From assembly GCA_016124315.1 (NCBI GenBank), contig WGNW01000027.1, positions 1 to 37,837 of the forward strand: a DNA stretch of 37,837 nt, read 5' to 3'. The translations under genes and the position numbers were made by a program. The notes under the pieces were generated by a model. It was not told the origin of the DNA and searched no databases. It saw only the letters and a list, made by a program, of their open reading frames with translations. This document shows, in pieces, positions 17,807-28,019 of the stretch (the stretch's first letter is position 1; every line of letters starts with the position of its first letter). Origin of the DNA: Alphaproteobacteria bacterium (lineage in GTDB: Bacteria; Pseudomonadota; Alphaproteobacteria; SMXS01).

Positions 17807-19195
17807 TCAATTAAGCGCCGGCTGCGGTTCGGTTACGCGGCGGTAGCGGCGGGTGACGGCGGCCAGCAGGGCGAGCCCCGGCAGCGCCGCGGCGACGGTC
17901 AGCGTGAAGTAGGTCGGCCAGTTCACCGCCTCGGCCAGATAGCCCGCCGGCGCCGACAGCAGCGTGCGCCCGACGTTCATCAGCGACGTCAGCAGCGCGT
18001 ACTGGGTGATGGTGTAGGACACGTTGCACAGGCCCGACATGTAGGCCACGAAGGCCGTCACGCCCATGCCGCTGGCGAAGTTCTCGATGCCGATGGTGAC
18101 GCCCAGCATCCAGGGGTCCGGACCGGCATAGGCGAGCAGCACGTAGGTGAAGTTGGACACCAGCTGGGCCGTGCCGCCGATCCACAGCGCGCGGATGACG
18201 CCGAGGCGCGCCACCATGACGCCGCCCAGCAGCGCGCCGGCGATGGTCGCACCGAGCCCGACCGGCTTGCTGATCAGCCCGACCTGCTCCAGCGTGAAGC
18301 CGAGCTTCACGTAGAACGGCCCGGTCATCATGGAGGCCAGCGTGTCGCCGAGCTTGAAGAACAGCACGAAGGCCAGCACCACCCAGGCGAAGGCGCCGAA
18401 GCGGCGGAAGAACTCGATGAACGGCGAGGCCACGGCGACGTAGAACCACGCGCCCACCGCACGAAGCCGGCGCGCCGCGGCGCCGCGGCGCCCGAGATAA
18501 GCCTCGGCGCGTTCCCGCTGCAGGGCCGCGTCGTCGCCGTCGCGCAGATCGGGCTCGGGCGCCAGCAGGGTGGCGACCACGCCCACCGCCATCAGCGCCG
18601 CCATGACGGCGTAGGCGACGGGCCAGGAGAAGAGCCCGGCGATGATCAGCCCGCCGGCGCCCGCCACCAGCAGCGCGATGCGGTATCCCAGGATGTAGAC
18701 CGCGGCGCCGCCGCCCTGCTGCCGCTCCTCGAGCAACTCGACGCGCAAGCCGTCGATGACGATGTCCTGGCTGGCCGAGAAGAACGCCACCAGCACGGCG
18801 CCGAGGGCGACCGGAATCAGATGGTCGGGACTCGGGTGGGAAATCGCCATCATCAGCACCGCGGCGGCGACCGCGATCTGGGTGGCCAGCAACCAGCCGC
18901 GCCGGCGACCCAGCAGCCGGGTCAGCACGGGGAACGGCAGCCGGTCCATGAACGGCGCCCAGACGAACTTGAAGGTGAACGGCAGCGCCGCCAGGGAGAA
19001 CAGCCCGACCTCGCCCAGGTCGGTGCCCACCTGCGTGAGCCAGTAGCTCAGCGCGCTGTAGGGCAGCACGAAGGGCAGGCCGGAGGAGAAGCCCAGCAGC
19101 AGGAACAGGAAGACCCTCCGCTCGAGATAGAGGGCGAGCCGCGGCACGCGCGCGATCCACGACTGGGGCAGGATGTAGGTGGCGTCGTCGCTCAT
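17807..19195 (-). CDS. ampG: AmpG-family muropeptide/MFS permease
   Basis: A 462-residue polytopic inner-membrane protein of the major facilitator superfamily. The start matches AmpG proteins: FLLLGFSSGLPFVLPYSALSYWL, then FTFKFVWAPFMDRLPFP and LTRLLGRRRGWLL. Later segments FASGMGVTAFVAYMSGLCN and TQYALLTSLMNVGRTLLS are also characteristic. AmpG imports anhydromuropeptides from the periplasm for cell-wall recycling and indirectly controls AmpC beta-lactamase induction. No ampC, ampR or recycling enzyme is adjacent, so the exact substrate is inferred from family similarity. It lies downstream of and divergent from the NlpE/DUF333 gene, with 174 bp between starts. Confidence 0.85.
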   Translation of the reverse strand: MSDDATYILPQSWIARVPRLALYLERRVFLFLLLGFSSGLPFVLPYSALSYWLTQVGTDLGEVGLFSLAALPFTFKFVWAPFMDRLPFPVLTRLLGRRRGWLLATQIAVAAAVLMMAISHPSPDHLIPVALGAVLVAFFSASQDIVIDGLRVELLEERQQGGGAAVYILGYRIALLVAGAGGLIIAGLFSWPVAYAVMAALMAVGVVATLLAPEPDLRDGDDAALQRERAEAYLGRRGAAARRLRAVGAWFYVAVASPFIEFFRRFGAFAWVVLAFVLFFKLGDTLASMMTGPFYVKLGFTLEQVGLISKPVGLGATIAGALLGGVMVARLGVIRALWIGGTAQLVSNFTYVLLAYAGPDPWMLGVTIGIENFASGMGVTAFVAYMSGLCNVSYTITQYALLTSLMNVGRTLLSAPAGYLAEAVNWPTYFTLTVAAALPGLALLAAVTRRYRRVTEPQPALN

Positions 19196-19369
19196 GCGCG
19201 GCCTGTACCTCGGCGGAAGACGGTGCTGCGCAGCTTAGAGATGTTTGGCCGCCACGGGAATCCTCCTATGAAGGTGAAACCCCGCGCCGATCAACGGCTT
19301 GACCGGGGACCCGCGCGCTCGCATCCGGCGCAGGACGTGCTAGACTGGCCGCGCCAAGGGAGACGGGCC

Positions 19370-20047
19370 ATGACCAAACAGCTGCTGCAGGCCGGATTGA
19401 TCGCCGGGGGCGTGATCGCCACGCTGGCGCTCTCCCCGCCGCTCCATGCCCAGTCGGACAACAACGTCCCGGTGCTGCTGGGCGAATTCCGCGGCACCCT
19501 GCCCTGCGACGACTGCCTGGGCATGGACGCCGACCTGACCCTGGTCAAGAAGGACGAGTTCACCGACGAGGGCAGCTATACGCTGATCGAGACCCCCAAG
19601 GGCGGAACCGGCGAGCCGGTGGCGAAGGACGGCACCTGGACGGCGGTGCACGGCAGCACCGCCGATCCCAATGCCACCGTCTACGAGCTGAATCCGGACG
19701 GCATCGACCCGCCGGTCAACTTCCTCAAGGTGGACCGCTACACCCTGCGGCTGCTGGCGCCGAACCGGGACGAGCTGCCCGGCTCCGAGCCGCGCACGCT
19801 GACCTACGATCCCAACCTGATGGCCAGCATGCCCAACCCGGCGTCCATCAACTGCGTGAAGGTCGGCGGGCGCAGCCTGATCCACGAAGGGACCACCGTG
19901 GGCGAGCAGGGCGTATGCCGGCTGCCGGACGGACGGGAATGCGAGGAGTGGGCGATGTACAGCGAGCACGCCTGCGTCGCCGGCGCCAAGCCCAAGCCGC
20001 CGCCGCGGCCGCCGGGAGCGCCCCGGGGCGGCGGCGACGACGACTGA
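19370..20047 (+). CDS. Periplasmic NlpE-N-like / DUF333 two-domain protein
   Basis: A 225-residue exported protein. The ATG at 19370 gives a signal peptide (MTKQLLQAGLIAGG..., cleavage after LHAQ or nearby). Residues about 37-140 resemble the NlpE N-terminal domain, with the metal- or redox-type CDDC pair at C46/C49 inside FRGTLPCDDCLGMDADL. Residues about 155-205 are a DUF333 hemolysin-like motif: NPASINCVKVGG, GVCRLPDGRECEEWAM and a final Cys. The tail is proline/glycine-rich and ends in aspartates. NlpE-type domains sense envelope or surface stress and copper in enterobacteria; DUF333 is of unknown function. No lipobox is evident, unlike true NlpE lipoproteins. A long upstream extension of the frame lies antisense to the permease gene and is rejected. 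Confidence 0.82.
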   Translation: MTKQLLQAGLIAGGVIATLALSPPLHAQSDNNVPVLLGEFRGTLPCDDCLGMDADLTLVKKDEFTDEGSYTLIETPKGGTGEPVAKDGTWTAVHGSTADPNATVYELNPDGIDPPVNFLKVDRYTLRLLAPNRDELPGSEPRTLTYDPNLMASMPNPASINCVKVGGRSLIHEGTTVGEQGVCRLPDGRECEEWAMYSEHACVAGAKPKPPPRPPGAPRGGGDDD

Positions 20048-20059
20048 TCCGCCGGCGCC

Positions 20060-21931
20060 TCAGATCTCGATCTGGGAGCCCATCTCGACCACCCGGTTCG
20101 CCGGGATCTCGAAGAAGTCCATGGCGCTCGTCGCGCTGCGGGTCATCCAGGCGAACAGCATCTCGCGCCACATGGCCATGCCGGGGCGGGCGCTGGGGAT
20201 CACGGTTTCCCGCCCCAGGAAGAACGACGTCTGCATCATGTTGCATTTGAGCCCGCGGCCGCCGGCCAGCCGGAGGGCGCGGGGCACGTCGGGATCCTGG
20301 GTGAAGCCGTAGTGGTAGACCACCCGGTAGAATCCGTCGCCGAGGTCGTCCACCTGGAGCGCCTCCTCGTTGTCGAGGTCCGGCACCTCCTCGATCTGCA
20401 TGGTGAGGAAGATGTTGGTCTCGTGCACCACCTTGTTGTGCTTCAGGTTGTGGAGCAGCGCATGGGGCACGCCCTCGGCGGTGCCCGACATGTAGACCGC
20501 CGCGCCCGGCACGCGGTGGATGCTCTCTGACAGGGAGTGCAGGAACGTCTCCACGGGCATCGCGTCGCGCGCCTGGCGGCTGCGGACCAGCTGGCGGCCC
20601 CGCTTCCAGGTGGTCAGCATGACGAAGATCGCCAGTCCCGCCGTCAGCGGGAACCAGCCGCCGTCGGGGATCTTGGTCAGGTTGGCGGACAGGAACGCCA
20701 GGTCCACCACCAGGAACAGGCCGAGCAGGCCGCCCGCCTGCCACCGGGGAAGCTTCCACGCCAGGAACATGACGAAGGACAGCAGCAGGGTGTCGATGAA
20801 CATGGTGCCGGTCACCGCCACGCCGTAGGCGGCGGCCAGGTTGGTCGACGACTGGAAGCCCAGCACCAGCAGCACAACCGCCACCAGCAGCGACCAGTTG
20901 ACGAACGGCACGTAGATCTGGCCGATCTCGGCTTCGGAGGTATGCAGCACTTTGAGCCGGGGCATGTAACCGAGCTGCACGGCCTGGCGCGTCACCGAGA
21001 ACGCGCCCGAGATCACCGCCTGGGAGGCGATGATGGTGGCCATGGTGGCGACACCCAGCAGCGGCCACAGCGCCCAGTCCGGCGCCAGCCGGTAGAACGG
21101 GTTGTCGATGGCCGCCGGGTTGACGGTCAGCAGCGCGCCCTGCCCGAAATAGTTCAGCATCAGCGCGGGCAGCACCAGGAAGAACCAGGCGCGGCGGATC
21201 GGCGGCCGGCCGAAATGGCCCATGTCGGCGTAGAGCGCCTCGGCGCCGGTGAGCGCCAGCACCACCGACCCCAGCGCCAGGAAGGCGGCGAGCGGGTAGT
21301 GAACGAAAAAGGCGAAGGCATAGGAGGGACTGATAGCCCGCAGGATCATCGGATGCTGCAGGATGCTGATGAGCCCCAGCACCGCCAGGGTGGCGAACCA
21401 GACCAGCATCACCGGCCCGAACAGCCGGCCGACCACCGCCGTGCCGTGCTTCTGGATCAGGAACAGGCCGATCAGGATGGCGACGGTCACCGGCAGGATC
21501 AGGCCGGCGAAGGACGGCGAGACCACCTGCATGCCCTCCACGGCGCTGAGCACCGAGATGGCGGGCGTGATCATGCTGTCGCCGTAGAACAGGGCGGCCG
21601 CGAAGATCCCCAGCAACGCCACCAGGCGGGTCAACCGGCTCTGGCGGGTGAGCTTGCTGGCGAGGGTGAGCAGCGCCAGGCTGCCGCCCTCGCCCTTGTT
21701 GTCGGCCCGCATCATCAGCGTGACGTACTTGAACGACACGACGAGCATGACCGACCAGAAGATCAGCGACACCACGCCGTAGATGTGCAGCGGGTCGAGC
21801 ACCATGGGATGCGCGCCGGCGAAGCTTTCCTTCATGGTGTAGAGAGGGCTGGTGCCGATGTCGCCGAAGACGACGCCGACCGCCCCAACGAGCAGGCGCA
21901 GCGGCGCCGGGTGTGAGTTTTCGGTTTCCAA
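20060..21931 (-). CDS. kup: KUP-family potassium uptake transporter
   Basis: A 623-residue inner-membrane K+/H+ symporter of the KUP/HAK family, with about 12 membrane segments. The family signature GVVFGDIGTSPLYTMKESF lies near residues 18-36, followed by ADNKGEGGSLALL, FYGDSMITPAISVLSAVEG and NWSLLVAVVLLVLGF. The C-terminal cytosolic domain (about 450-623) has the typical PGAAVYMSG and MQTSFFLGRETVIPS blocks. The start is a TTG. An in-frame TGA lies 18 nt upstream and a GAGAGG ribosome-binding site directly precedes the TTG, so no ATG start is possible there. It is co-oriented with cstA-ybdD and ends 12 bp from the convergent NlpE-like gene. Confidence 0.95.
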   Translation of the reverse strand: METENSHPAPLRLLVGAVGVVFGDIGTSPLYTMKESFAGAHPMVLDPLHIYGVVSLIFWSVMLVVSFKYVTLMMRADNKGEGGSLALLTLASKLTRQSRLTRLVALLGIFAAALFYGDSMITPAISVLSAVEGMQVVSPSFAGLILPVTVAILIGLFLIQKHGTAVVGRLFGPVMLVWFATLAVLGLISILQHPMILRAISPSYAFAFFVHYPLAAFLALGSVVLALTGAEALYADMGHFGRPPIRRAWFFLVLPALMLNYFGQGALLTVNPAAIDNPFYRLAPDWALWPLLGVATMATIIASQAVISGAFSVTRQAVQLGYMPRLKVLHTSEAEIGQIYVPFVNWSLLVAVVLLVLGFQSSTNLAAAYGVAVTGTMFIDTLLLSFVMFLAWKLPRWQAGGLLGLFLVVDLAFLSANLTKIPDGGWFPLTAGLAIFVMLTTWKRGRQLVRSRQARDAMPVETFLHSLSESIHRVPGAAVYMSGTAEGVPHALLHNLKHNKVVHETNIFLTMQIEEVPDLDNEEALQVDDLGDGFYRVVYHYGFTQDPDVPRALRLAGGRGLKCNMMQTSFFLGRETVIPSARPGMAMWREMLFAWMTRSATSAMDFFEIPANRVVEMGSQIEI

Positions 21932-21990
21932 TGGCCTCTCGCGGATTCAGTCGAACGGAACGCCGGCCCGCCCCGGTTCCGGGCGGCGGC

Positions 21991-22191
21991 TCAGCAGCAT
22001 CGGTTGATCCTGCCGTCGCCCGCACCGTAGCGGCTTTCCTGCCGCTCGCGGAAGAATTCCTCGCGGGTCATCACCGGCTCGCCGGGATGATGGGTCCGCC
22101 GGTGCAGGACGTAGAGATCGTAGTCGGGCAGTCCCACCATGAGGCGGGCGGTGTGGGTCAGGAACCGGCCGTAGTTTCGGAAATCACGCAT
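21991..22191 (-). CDS. ybdD: YbdD/YjiX family small protein (CstA partner)
   Basis: A 66-residue protein with the family pattern: an N-terminal helix (LTHTARLMVGLPDYDLYVLH), then HHPGEPVMTREEFFRERQESRYG, and the characteristic INRCC C-terminus. Members are encoded directly after CstA/BtsT pyruvate or peptide transporters and are required for, or modulate, their activity. Its start overlaps the cstA stop by 8 bp, implying translational coupling. Confidence 0.9.
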   Translation of the reverse strand: MRDFRNYGRFLTHTARLMVGLPDYDLYVLHRRTHHPGEPVMTREEFFRERQESRYGAGDGRINRCC

Positions 22192-24235
22192 ACGTGCCCT
22201 CCAGGCTTTCGCGGGCGGTCGGCCGAGGATCGGCCAGCGCCCGCCTGACTGAGAACGCCCCCGCTATGAGCATGCCCACGACGACGGCCATGAACAAGGC
22301 ACATAGGGCGGCGTCCACGTAGTTGTTGGCCACGATTCGCTGCATTTCCGCCAACGACTTGGCCGGACCGGCGAGCTGGCCGGCCGCGAGCGCGTCGCCA
22401 TACTTGCGGGCGGCGGACAGGAATCCGATGCGCGGATCGGGGTGGAACATCTTCTGCCAGCCCGCTGTCAGCGTGCACACCAGCAGCCACAGGGCGGGCG
22501 CCGCCGTGACCCATGCATAGACCTGCCGCTTCATCTTGACCAGCACCACGGTGGCGAGGATCAGGGCGATGGCGGCCAGCATCTGGTTGGCGATGCCGAA
22601 CAGCGGCCACAGGGTGTTGATGCCGCCCAGCGGATCGACCACGCCCTGGTAGAGGAAATATCCCCACAGCGCCACGGAGAGAGCGGTGGCGGCCACGTTC
22701 GGGCCCCAGGAGCGGGTGTCGCGGAACGCCGGCACCAGCGTGCCGGCCATGTCCTGGATCATGAAGCGGCAGACCCGCGTGCCCGCGTCGATGGTGGTGA
22801 GGATGAACAGCGCCTCGAACAGGATGGCGAAGTGGTACCAGAACGCCATCAGCGCCTTGCCGCCCACCGCCGCCGACAGGATCTGGGCCATGCCCACGGC
22901 CAGCGTCGGCGCACCGCCGGCGCGGGAGAGGACGGTCGCCTCGCCGACATTGCGCGCCACCTCGCTCAGCATCTCCGGCGTCACCGCGAAGCCCCAGCCG
23001 GAGACGACCTGGGCCACCTGGGCGGGCGTGGTGCCGATCAGTGCCGCCGGGCTGTTCATGGCGAAATAGACGCCCGGCTCCAGCACGCAGGCGGCGAGCA
23101 GCGCCATGATGGAGACGAACGACTCCGCCAGCATGGCGCCGTAGCCGATGAAACGGATGTGCACCTCGTTGTCGATCATCTTCGGCGTGGTGCCCGAGGC
23201 GACCAGGGCGTGGAAGCCCGAGACGGCGCCGCAGGCGATGGTGATGAACAGGAACGGGAACAGGGATCCGGCGAACACCGGGCCGGTGCCGTCGACGAAG
23301 CGGCTGACCGCCGGCATGCGCAGGTCCGGCATCACCACGGCGATGCCGATGGCGAGCCCGGCCACCGTGCCGATCTTGATGAAGGTCGACAGGTAGTCGC
23401 GCGGCGCCAGCAGCATCCACACCGGCAGCACCGAGGCGGCGAAGCCGTAGCCGATCAGCAGCAGCGCCAGGGTCTCGCCCGAATAGGTGAACAGCGGCGC
23501 CAGCACCGGGCTTTCCGCCACGGTCCGGCCGAACACCAGGGCGGCGAGCAGCAGCGCCACGCCGATCAGCGACATCTCGCCGATGCGCCCCGGCCGGATC
23601 CAGCGGCCCCAGGCGCCCATCACGAAGGCGATCGGCACCGTCGCCATGACCGTGAAGGTGCCCCACGGACTGATCGCCAGCGCCTTGACCACCACCAGGG
23701 CCAGCACGGCCAGGAGGATGATCAGGATCATCAGCACGCCGATCATGGCGATGGTGCCCGCCAGCCCGCCCATCTCCGACTTCACCATGTCGCCCAGCGA
23801 ACGGCCGTCCCGCCGGGTCGACAGGAACAGCACCACCATGTCCTGCACGGCGCCGGCGAACACCACGCCGGCCAGGATCCAGAGGGTGCCGGGCAGGTAG
23901 CCCATCTGGGCGGCGAGCACCGGGCCGACCAGCGGCCCCGCGCCGGCGATCGCCGCGAAATGGTGGCCGAACAGCACGTAGCGGTCGATGGGCACGAAAT
24001 CGAGGCTGTCGTTGTGCAGCACCGCCGGCGTGTGGCGGCGGCGGTCGAGTCCGAGCACCCTCGTCGCCATGAACAGGGCGTAGTAGCGGTAGGCGATCAG
24101 GTAGACGCACAGCGCCGCGATCACCACCCAGGCGGCATTCACCGTCTCGCCGCGTCCCAGGGCGACGACGGCCAGGGCGACGGCGCCCAGCACCGCGACG
24201 CCTGCCCAGGCCAGCTTTTTCGCCAGACGGTTCAT
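22184..24235 (-). CDS. cstA: Carbon starvation protein CstA (pyruvate/peptide transporter)
   Basis: A 683-residue polytopic membrane protein. Family blocks include VYLIAYRYYALFMATRVLGLD, FVPIDRYVLFGHHFAAIAGAGPLVGPVLAAQMGYLPG (residues about 75-110), GAVQDMVVLFLSTRRDGRSLG, and SGFHALVASGTTPKMI in the middle. CstA/BtsT proteins import pyruvate or peptides under carbon limitation by coupling to ions. It follows the YqaA-type gene after 39 bp and overlaps ybdD by 8 bp. Transport specificity between pyruvate and peptides cannot be decided from sequence. Regulation is expected to be nutrient-dependent, but no CRP- or BtsR-type site was recognised. Confidence 0.95.
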   Translation of the reverse strand: MNRLAKKLAWAGVAVLGAVALAVVALGRGETVNAAWVVIAALCVYLIAYRYYALFMATRVLGLDRRRHTPAVLHNDSLDFVPIDRYVLFGHHFAAIAGAGPLVGPVLAAQMGYLPGTLWILAGVVFAGAVQDMVVLFLSTRRDGRSLGDMVKSEMGGLAGTIAMIGVLMILIILLAVLALVVVKALAISPWGTFTVMATVPIAFVMGAWGRWIRPGRIGEMSLIGVALLLAALVFGRTVAESPVLAPLFTYSGETLALLLIGYGFAASVLPVWMLLAPRDYLSTFIKIGTVAGLAIGIAVVMPDLRMPAVSRFVDGTGPVFAGSLFPFLFITIACGAVSGFHALVASGTTPKMIDNEVHIRFIGYGAMLAESFVSIMALLAACVLEPGVYFAMNSPAALIGTTPAQVAQVVSGWGFAVTPEMLSEVARNVGEATVLSRAGGAPTLAVGMAQILSAAVGGKALMAFWYHFAILFEALFILTTIDAGTRVCRFMIQDMAGTLVPAFRDTRSWGPNVAATALSVALWGYFLYQGVVDPLGGINTLWPLFGIANQMLAAIALILATVVLVKMKRQVYAWVTAAPALWLLVCTLTAGWQKMFHPDPRIGFLSAARKYGDALAAGQLAGPAKSLAEMQRIVANNYVDAALCALFMAVVVGMLIAGAFSVRRALADPRPTARESLEGTYA

Positions 24236-24274
24236 GACGATGCTTCCTCAGCGGCGCCGGCTGCGCCGTCCCGT

Positions 24275-24898
24275 CTAGAAAGCATAGCGGACCACGGCGA
24301 TGCCAAGCACCAGCAGCACGAACAGGCCGATGGTGATCCATTCCAGCCATCGCTCGATGAAGGCCCGGATCGGCTCGCCGAACGCGTACAGCAGGCCGGC
24401 CACCACGAAGAAGCGCGCGCCCCTCGCCACCGCGGAGAACAGCATGAACAGGCCGAAATTGTAGAGCGCGAAGCCTGAGGCGATGGTGATCAGCTTGTAG
24501 GGGATCGGCGTGACCCCGGCGATCAGCACGATCCAGATTCCCCAGTGGGCGTAGACCTCGCGGAACATCTCCAGCTTGTCCTGGTAGCCGTAGAGCGAGA
24601 TCAGCCAGTGGCCGACGGAATCGTAGAGGAACGCGCCGATGGCGTAGCCGAAGGCGCCGCCGATCACCGACATGAGCGTGCACCACGCCGCCATCAGCAG
24701 CGCGCGCTTGCGGTCGGCCAGCGCCATGGGGATCAGCATGACGTCGGGCGGGATCGGGAAGAACGAACTTTCGGCGAAGGCCACGCCGCCCAGGCTGAGC
24801 CAGGCGTGGCGCCCCTGGGCGTTACGCATGGTCCAGGCGTAGAGGCGGCGCAGCGGACGCCGCCGGTCGGCCTCGCTCAGCCGGTCGGCGCCGGTCAT
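24275..24898 (-). CDS. YqaA/DedA-family (VTT domain) membrane protein
   Basis: A 207-residue inner-membrane protein of the SNARE-associated/DedA superfamily, YqaA branch. It shows AESSFFPIPPDVMLIPMALADRKRA near residues 42-66, a GGAFGYAIGAFLYDSVG segment, and the re-entrant-loop-like GVTPIPYKLITIASGFALYNF around 130-150. DedA-superfamily proteins are linked to lipid-carrier flipping and membrane homeostasis, but YqaA itself is little characterised. It starts 9 bp after the binding-protein gene and is followed by cstA, so it may be co-transcribed with one or both. An N-terminal cytosolic segment (residues 1-30) precedes the first membrane helix. Confidence 0.85.
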   Translation of the reverse strand: MTGADRLSEADRRRPLRRLYAWTMRNAQGRHAWLSLGGVAFAESSFFPIPPDVMLIPMALADRKRALLMAAWCTLMSVIGGAFGYAIGAFLYDSVGHWLISLYGYQDKLEMFREVYAHWGIWIVLIAGVTPIPYKLITIASGFALYNFGLFMLFSAVARGARFFVVAGLLYAFGEPIRAFIERWLEWITIGLFVLLVLGIAVVRYAF

Positions 24899-24907
24899 CG
24901 GCGGTCG

Positions 24908-26011
24908 TCAGTCGGCATAGACGTACTTGCCGTCCTTCCAGACATAGAAGACGTAGCCCGGCGAGGAGTTGTCGCCCTTGTCGTCGAAGTCGATGGTGCC
25001 GAGGGCGGTGTCGAAGGTGCCCTTGCGCAGTTCGTCGGCCACCTTGCGCGGGTCGACCGTGCCGGCCTTGCGCGCCGCCTCGGCCCAGGCCTGGACCGCC
25101 GCGTAGGTGTAGAGGGTGTAGGCCTCAGGCTCGTAGTTGTTCTTGCGGAACCAGGCGACCAGGTCGGCATTCTTCGGGTTGAGCCGCGGATCGGGGCCGA
25201 AGGTCATCAGCGTGCCGGCGCCCGCGTCGCCGGTGATCGCCCAGAATTCCTCGGTCACCAGCGCGTCGCCGCCCACCAGGATGGTGCTGAGGCCCGCCTG
25301 ACGCATCTGGCGGACGATGAGGCCCGCCTCGGTCTTGTAGCCGCCGAAATAGAGGATATCGGCGTTGGCCTGCCGCAGCTTGGTCACCAGGGCGCTGTAG
25401 TCGGTCTCGCGGGCGGTGATCGCCTCGACCAGCACGGGATCCTTGCCCAGCTTGTGCAGGGCCTCCTGGAACTCGTCGGCGAGGCCCTTCCCGTAGGTGG
25501 ACTTGTCGTTGACGATGGCGATCCTCGCGTCCGGGTATTTTGCGGCGATGTACTTGGCGGCTGTCGGCCCCTGCTCGTCGTCGCGACCGCACACCCGGAA
25601 GACGTTGGTCAGGCCGCGCTCGGTGAATTGCGGGTTGGTGGACGCCGGGGTGATCTGCACGATGCCCGAATCCGCGTAGACGTCGGAGGCGGGAATGGAC
25701 GCGCCGGAGCAGTAGTGCCCGGCCACCATCACGGCACCCTCGGAGACGAAGTCGTTGGCGACGGTCACCGCCTGCTTGGGATCGCAGGCGTCGTCGGCGA
25801 CGTTCAGGTGCACCTTGCGGCCGTTGATGCCGCCGGCGGCATTGATGTCCTCCACGGCCTTCTTGGCGCCCCGGCTCATCTGCTCGCCGATGGCGGCTTC
25901 CGACCCGGTCATCGGGCCGGCGACGCCGATGACGATCTCCTTGTCCTCGCCGCAGGCGGCCAGCAGGCAGACGGCGAGCAGGACGGCAACGCTTCGCGTA
26001 AGGTTTTTCAT
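24908..26011 (-). CDS. livJ: Branched-chain amino acid ABC transporter substrate-binding protein (LivJ-like)
   Basis: A 367-residue type-I periplasmic binding protein. The N-terminal segment MKNLTRSVAV...LLAAC carries a lipobox-like LAAC with Cys at 20, so it may be lipid-anchored rather than freely periplasmic. The mature part begins IVIGVAGPMTGSEAAIGEQM and has INAAGGINGRKVHL, GHYCSGASIPASDVY, TPASTNPQFTERGL, NVFRVCGRDDEQGPTAA and NDKSTYGKGLADEF, all typical of LivJ/LivK. It delivers Leu/Ile/Val or related ligands to the LivHMGF complex encoded just upstream. It is 85 bp beyond the DUF6867 gene, so probably in the same transcription unit but separately translated. Exact ligand is not determinable. 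Confidence 0.93.
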   Translation of the reverse strand: MKNLTRSVAVLLAVCLLAACGEDKEIVIGVAGPMTGSEAAIGEQMSRGAKKAVEDINAAGGINGRKVHLNVADDACDPKQAVTVANDFVSEGAVMVAGHYCSGASIPASDVYADSGIVQITPASTNPQFTERGLTNVFRVCGRDDEQGPTAAKYIAAKYPDARIAIVNDKSTYGKGLADEFQEALHKLGKDPVLVEAITARETDYSALVTKLRQANADILYFGGYKTEAGLIVRQMRQAGLSTILVGGDALVTEEFWAITGDAGAGTLMTFGPDPRLNPKNADLVAWFRKNNYEPEAYTLYTYAAVQAWAEAARKAGTVDPRKVADELRKGTFDTALGTIDFDDKGDNSSPGYVFYVWKDGKYVYAD

Positions 26012-26096
26012 CGCGGAAACCCGTGTTGGAGGATGTTGGCTGAGAATGCGGCGTCCAGCATACGGGCTGCACGCGGGACTGCAAGACAGCGGCGCG

Positions 26097-26446
26097 TCAT
26101 CGGCGGTGCCTCCGGCGCCACGCCAGCGGGCCGGCGCTCTGGAACAGCCACGGATACTGGCTGACCATCAGCCGCGCCTTCACCGCCTGGAACGAAAGCC
26201 CCGCCAGGGCGCCGAGAATCACGGCGTCGAGCAGGAAGCCGCTCCACGACAGCAGCGCCCCTTCGAACAGGGCGTAGGTGAAGAACCGGTCGGCGACGGC
26301 AAGCAACAGCACGTAGGGCACCAGATGCCATGCCGGGCGCCAGGTGCGCGCGAGGGCGCGGCCGGTCATCAGCGCACAGCCGCCCATGAACACCAGGGTG
26401 ACGGCGACGGTGACGCCGGGCGTGGTGCCGAACAGCGCAGGCCAGT

Positions 26447-26450
<4 letters not shown>
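26097..26450 (-). CDS. DUF6867-type small membrane protein of liv operons
   Basis: A 117-residue protein with about three hydrophobic segments (PGVTVAVTLVFMGGCALM, HLVPYVLLLAVADRFF, LLDAVILGALAGLSFQ). It ends in a conserved-looking MVSQYPWLFQSAGPLAWRRR tail. Small proteins of this kind accompany branched-chain amino acid ABC operons in Alphaproteobacteria and have no established function. Its start overlaps the livF stop by ATGA, so translation is coupled to the transporter. A role as accessory subunit of the permease is an inference from this position. Confidence 0.75.
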
Positions 26451-27177
<727 letters not shown>

Positions 27178-27178
<1 letters not shown>

Positions 27179-28019
27179 CAGCCCTGCCTCCCCTGCTGCA
27201 TGGCGGCGGCGTCCTCCTCGGCGGTGCCGAGATAGGCGCTGATCACAGCCGGGTCGGCGCGGACCTCGGCCGGCGCACCGTCGGCGATGCAGGCGCCATG
27301 ATCCAGCACCACCACGTGGTCGGAGATCTGCATCACCACGCTCATGTCGTGCTCGATCAGCAGCACCGAGATGTCGTGCTCGCGCCTGATGTCCAGCAGC
27401 AGGTCGCTGAGCTCGTCGGATTCCCGCGGATTGAGCCCGGCCGCCGGCTCGTCGAGACACAGCAGCTCGGGACCGGCGCACATGGCCCGGGCGATCTCGA
27501 GACGCCGCTGAGAACCGTAGGGCAGATTGCCGGCGGCCAGGTCGGCGGCGGTGGTCAGACCGATCCTGTCGAGCCAGTAGCGGGCGTGCTCCACCGCCCG
27601 GCGTTCGGCCTTGCGGTACGTGGCGAGATGCAGCAGTCCGGCGACGGCGTAGCCGGAGGCACGGGTGAGCCGCAGGTGCTGGGCCACCACCAGGTTTTCC
27701 AGCACGCTCATGCCGGTGAACAGGCGGATGTTCTGGAAGGTGCGGATCACCTTGGCGTCGCGGGCGATGCGGAAGTCGGGCATCCGCTCCAGCAGGAACT
27801 TGCGGCCCGACGCCTGGGTGAACTCGAGCTTGCCGACGCTGGGCCGGTAGAAGCCGGTGAGGCAGTTGAACACCGTGGTCTTGCCGGCGCCGTTGGGCCC
27901 GATCAGCGCGGTGATGTCGCCGCGCCGGGCGATGAACGACAGGTCGTCGATGGCGGTCAGGCCGCCGAACCGCATGCTGAGGTGCTGGACGTCCAGCATG
28001 ACGTCGTTGACGGCGACCA

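Noticed and set aside
22442..24478. A 678-codon plus-strand frame covering cstA
   Set aside because: It lies antisense to a clear CstA and is rich in His/Gln/Arg, a typical shadow of a GC-rich gene.
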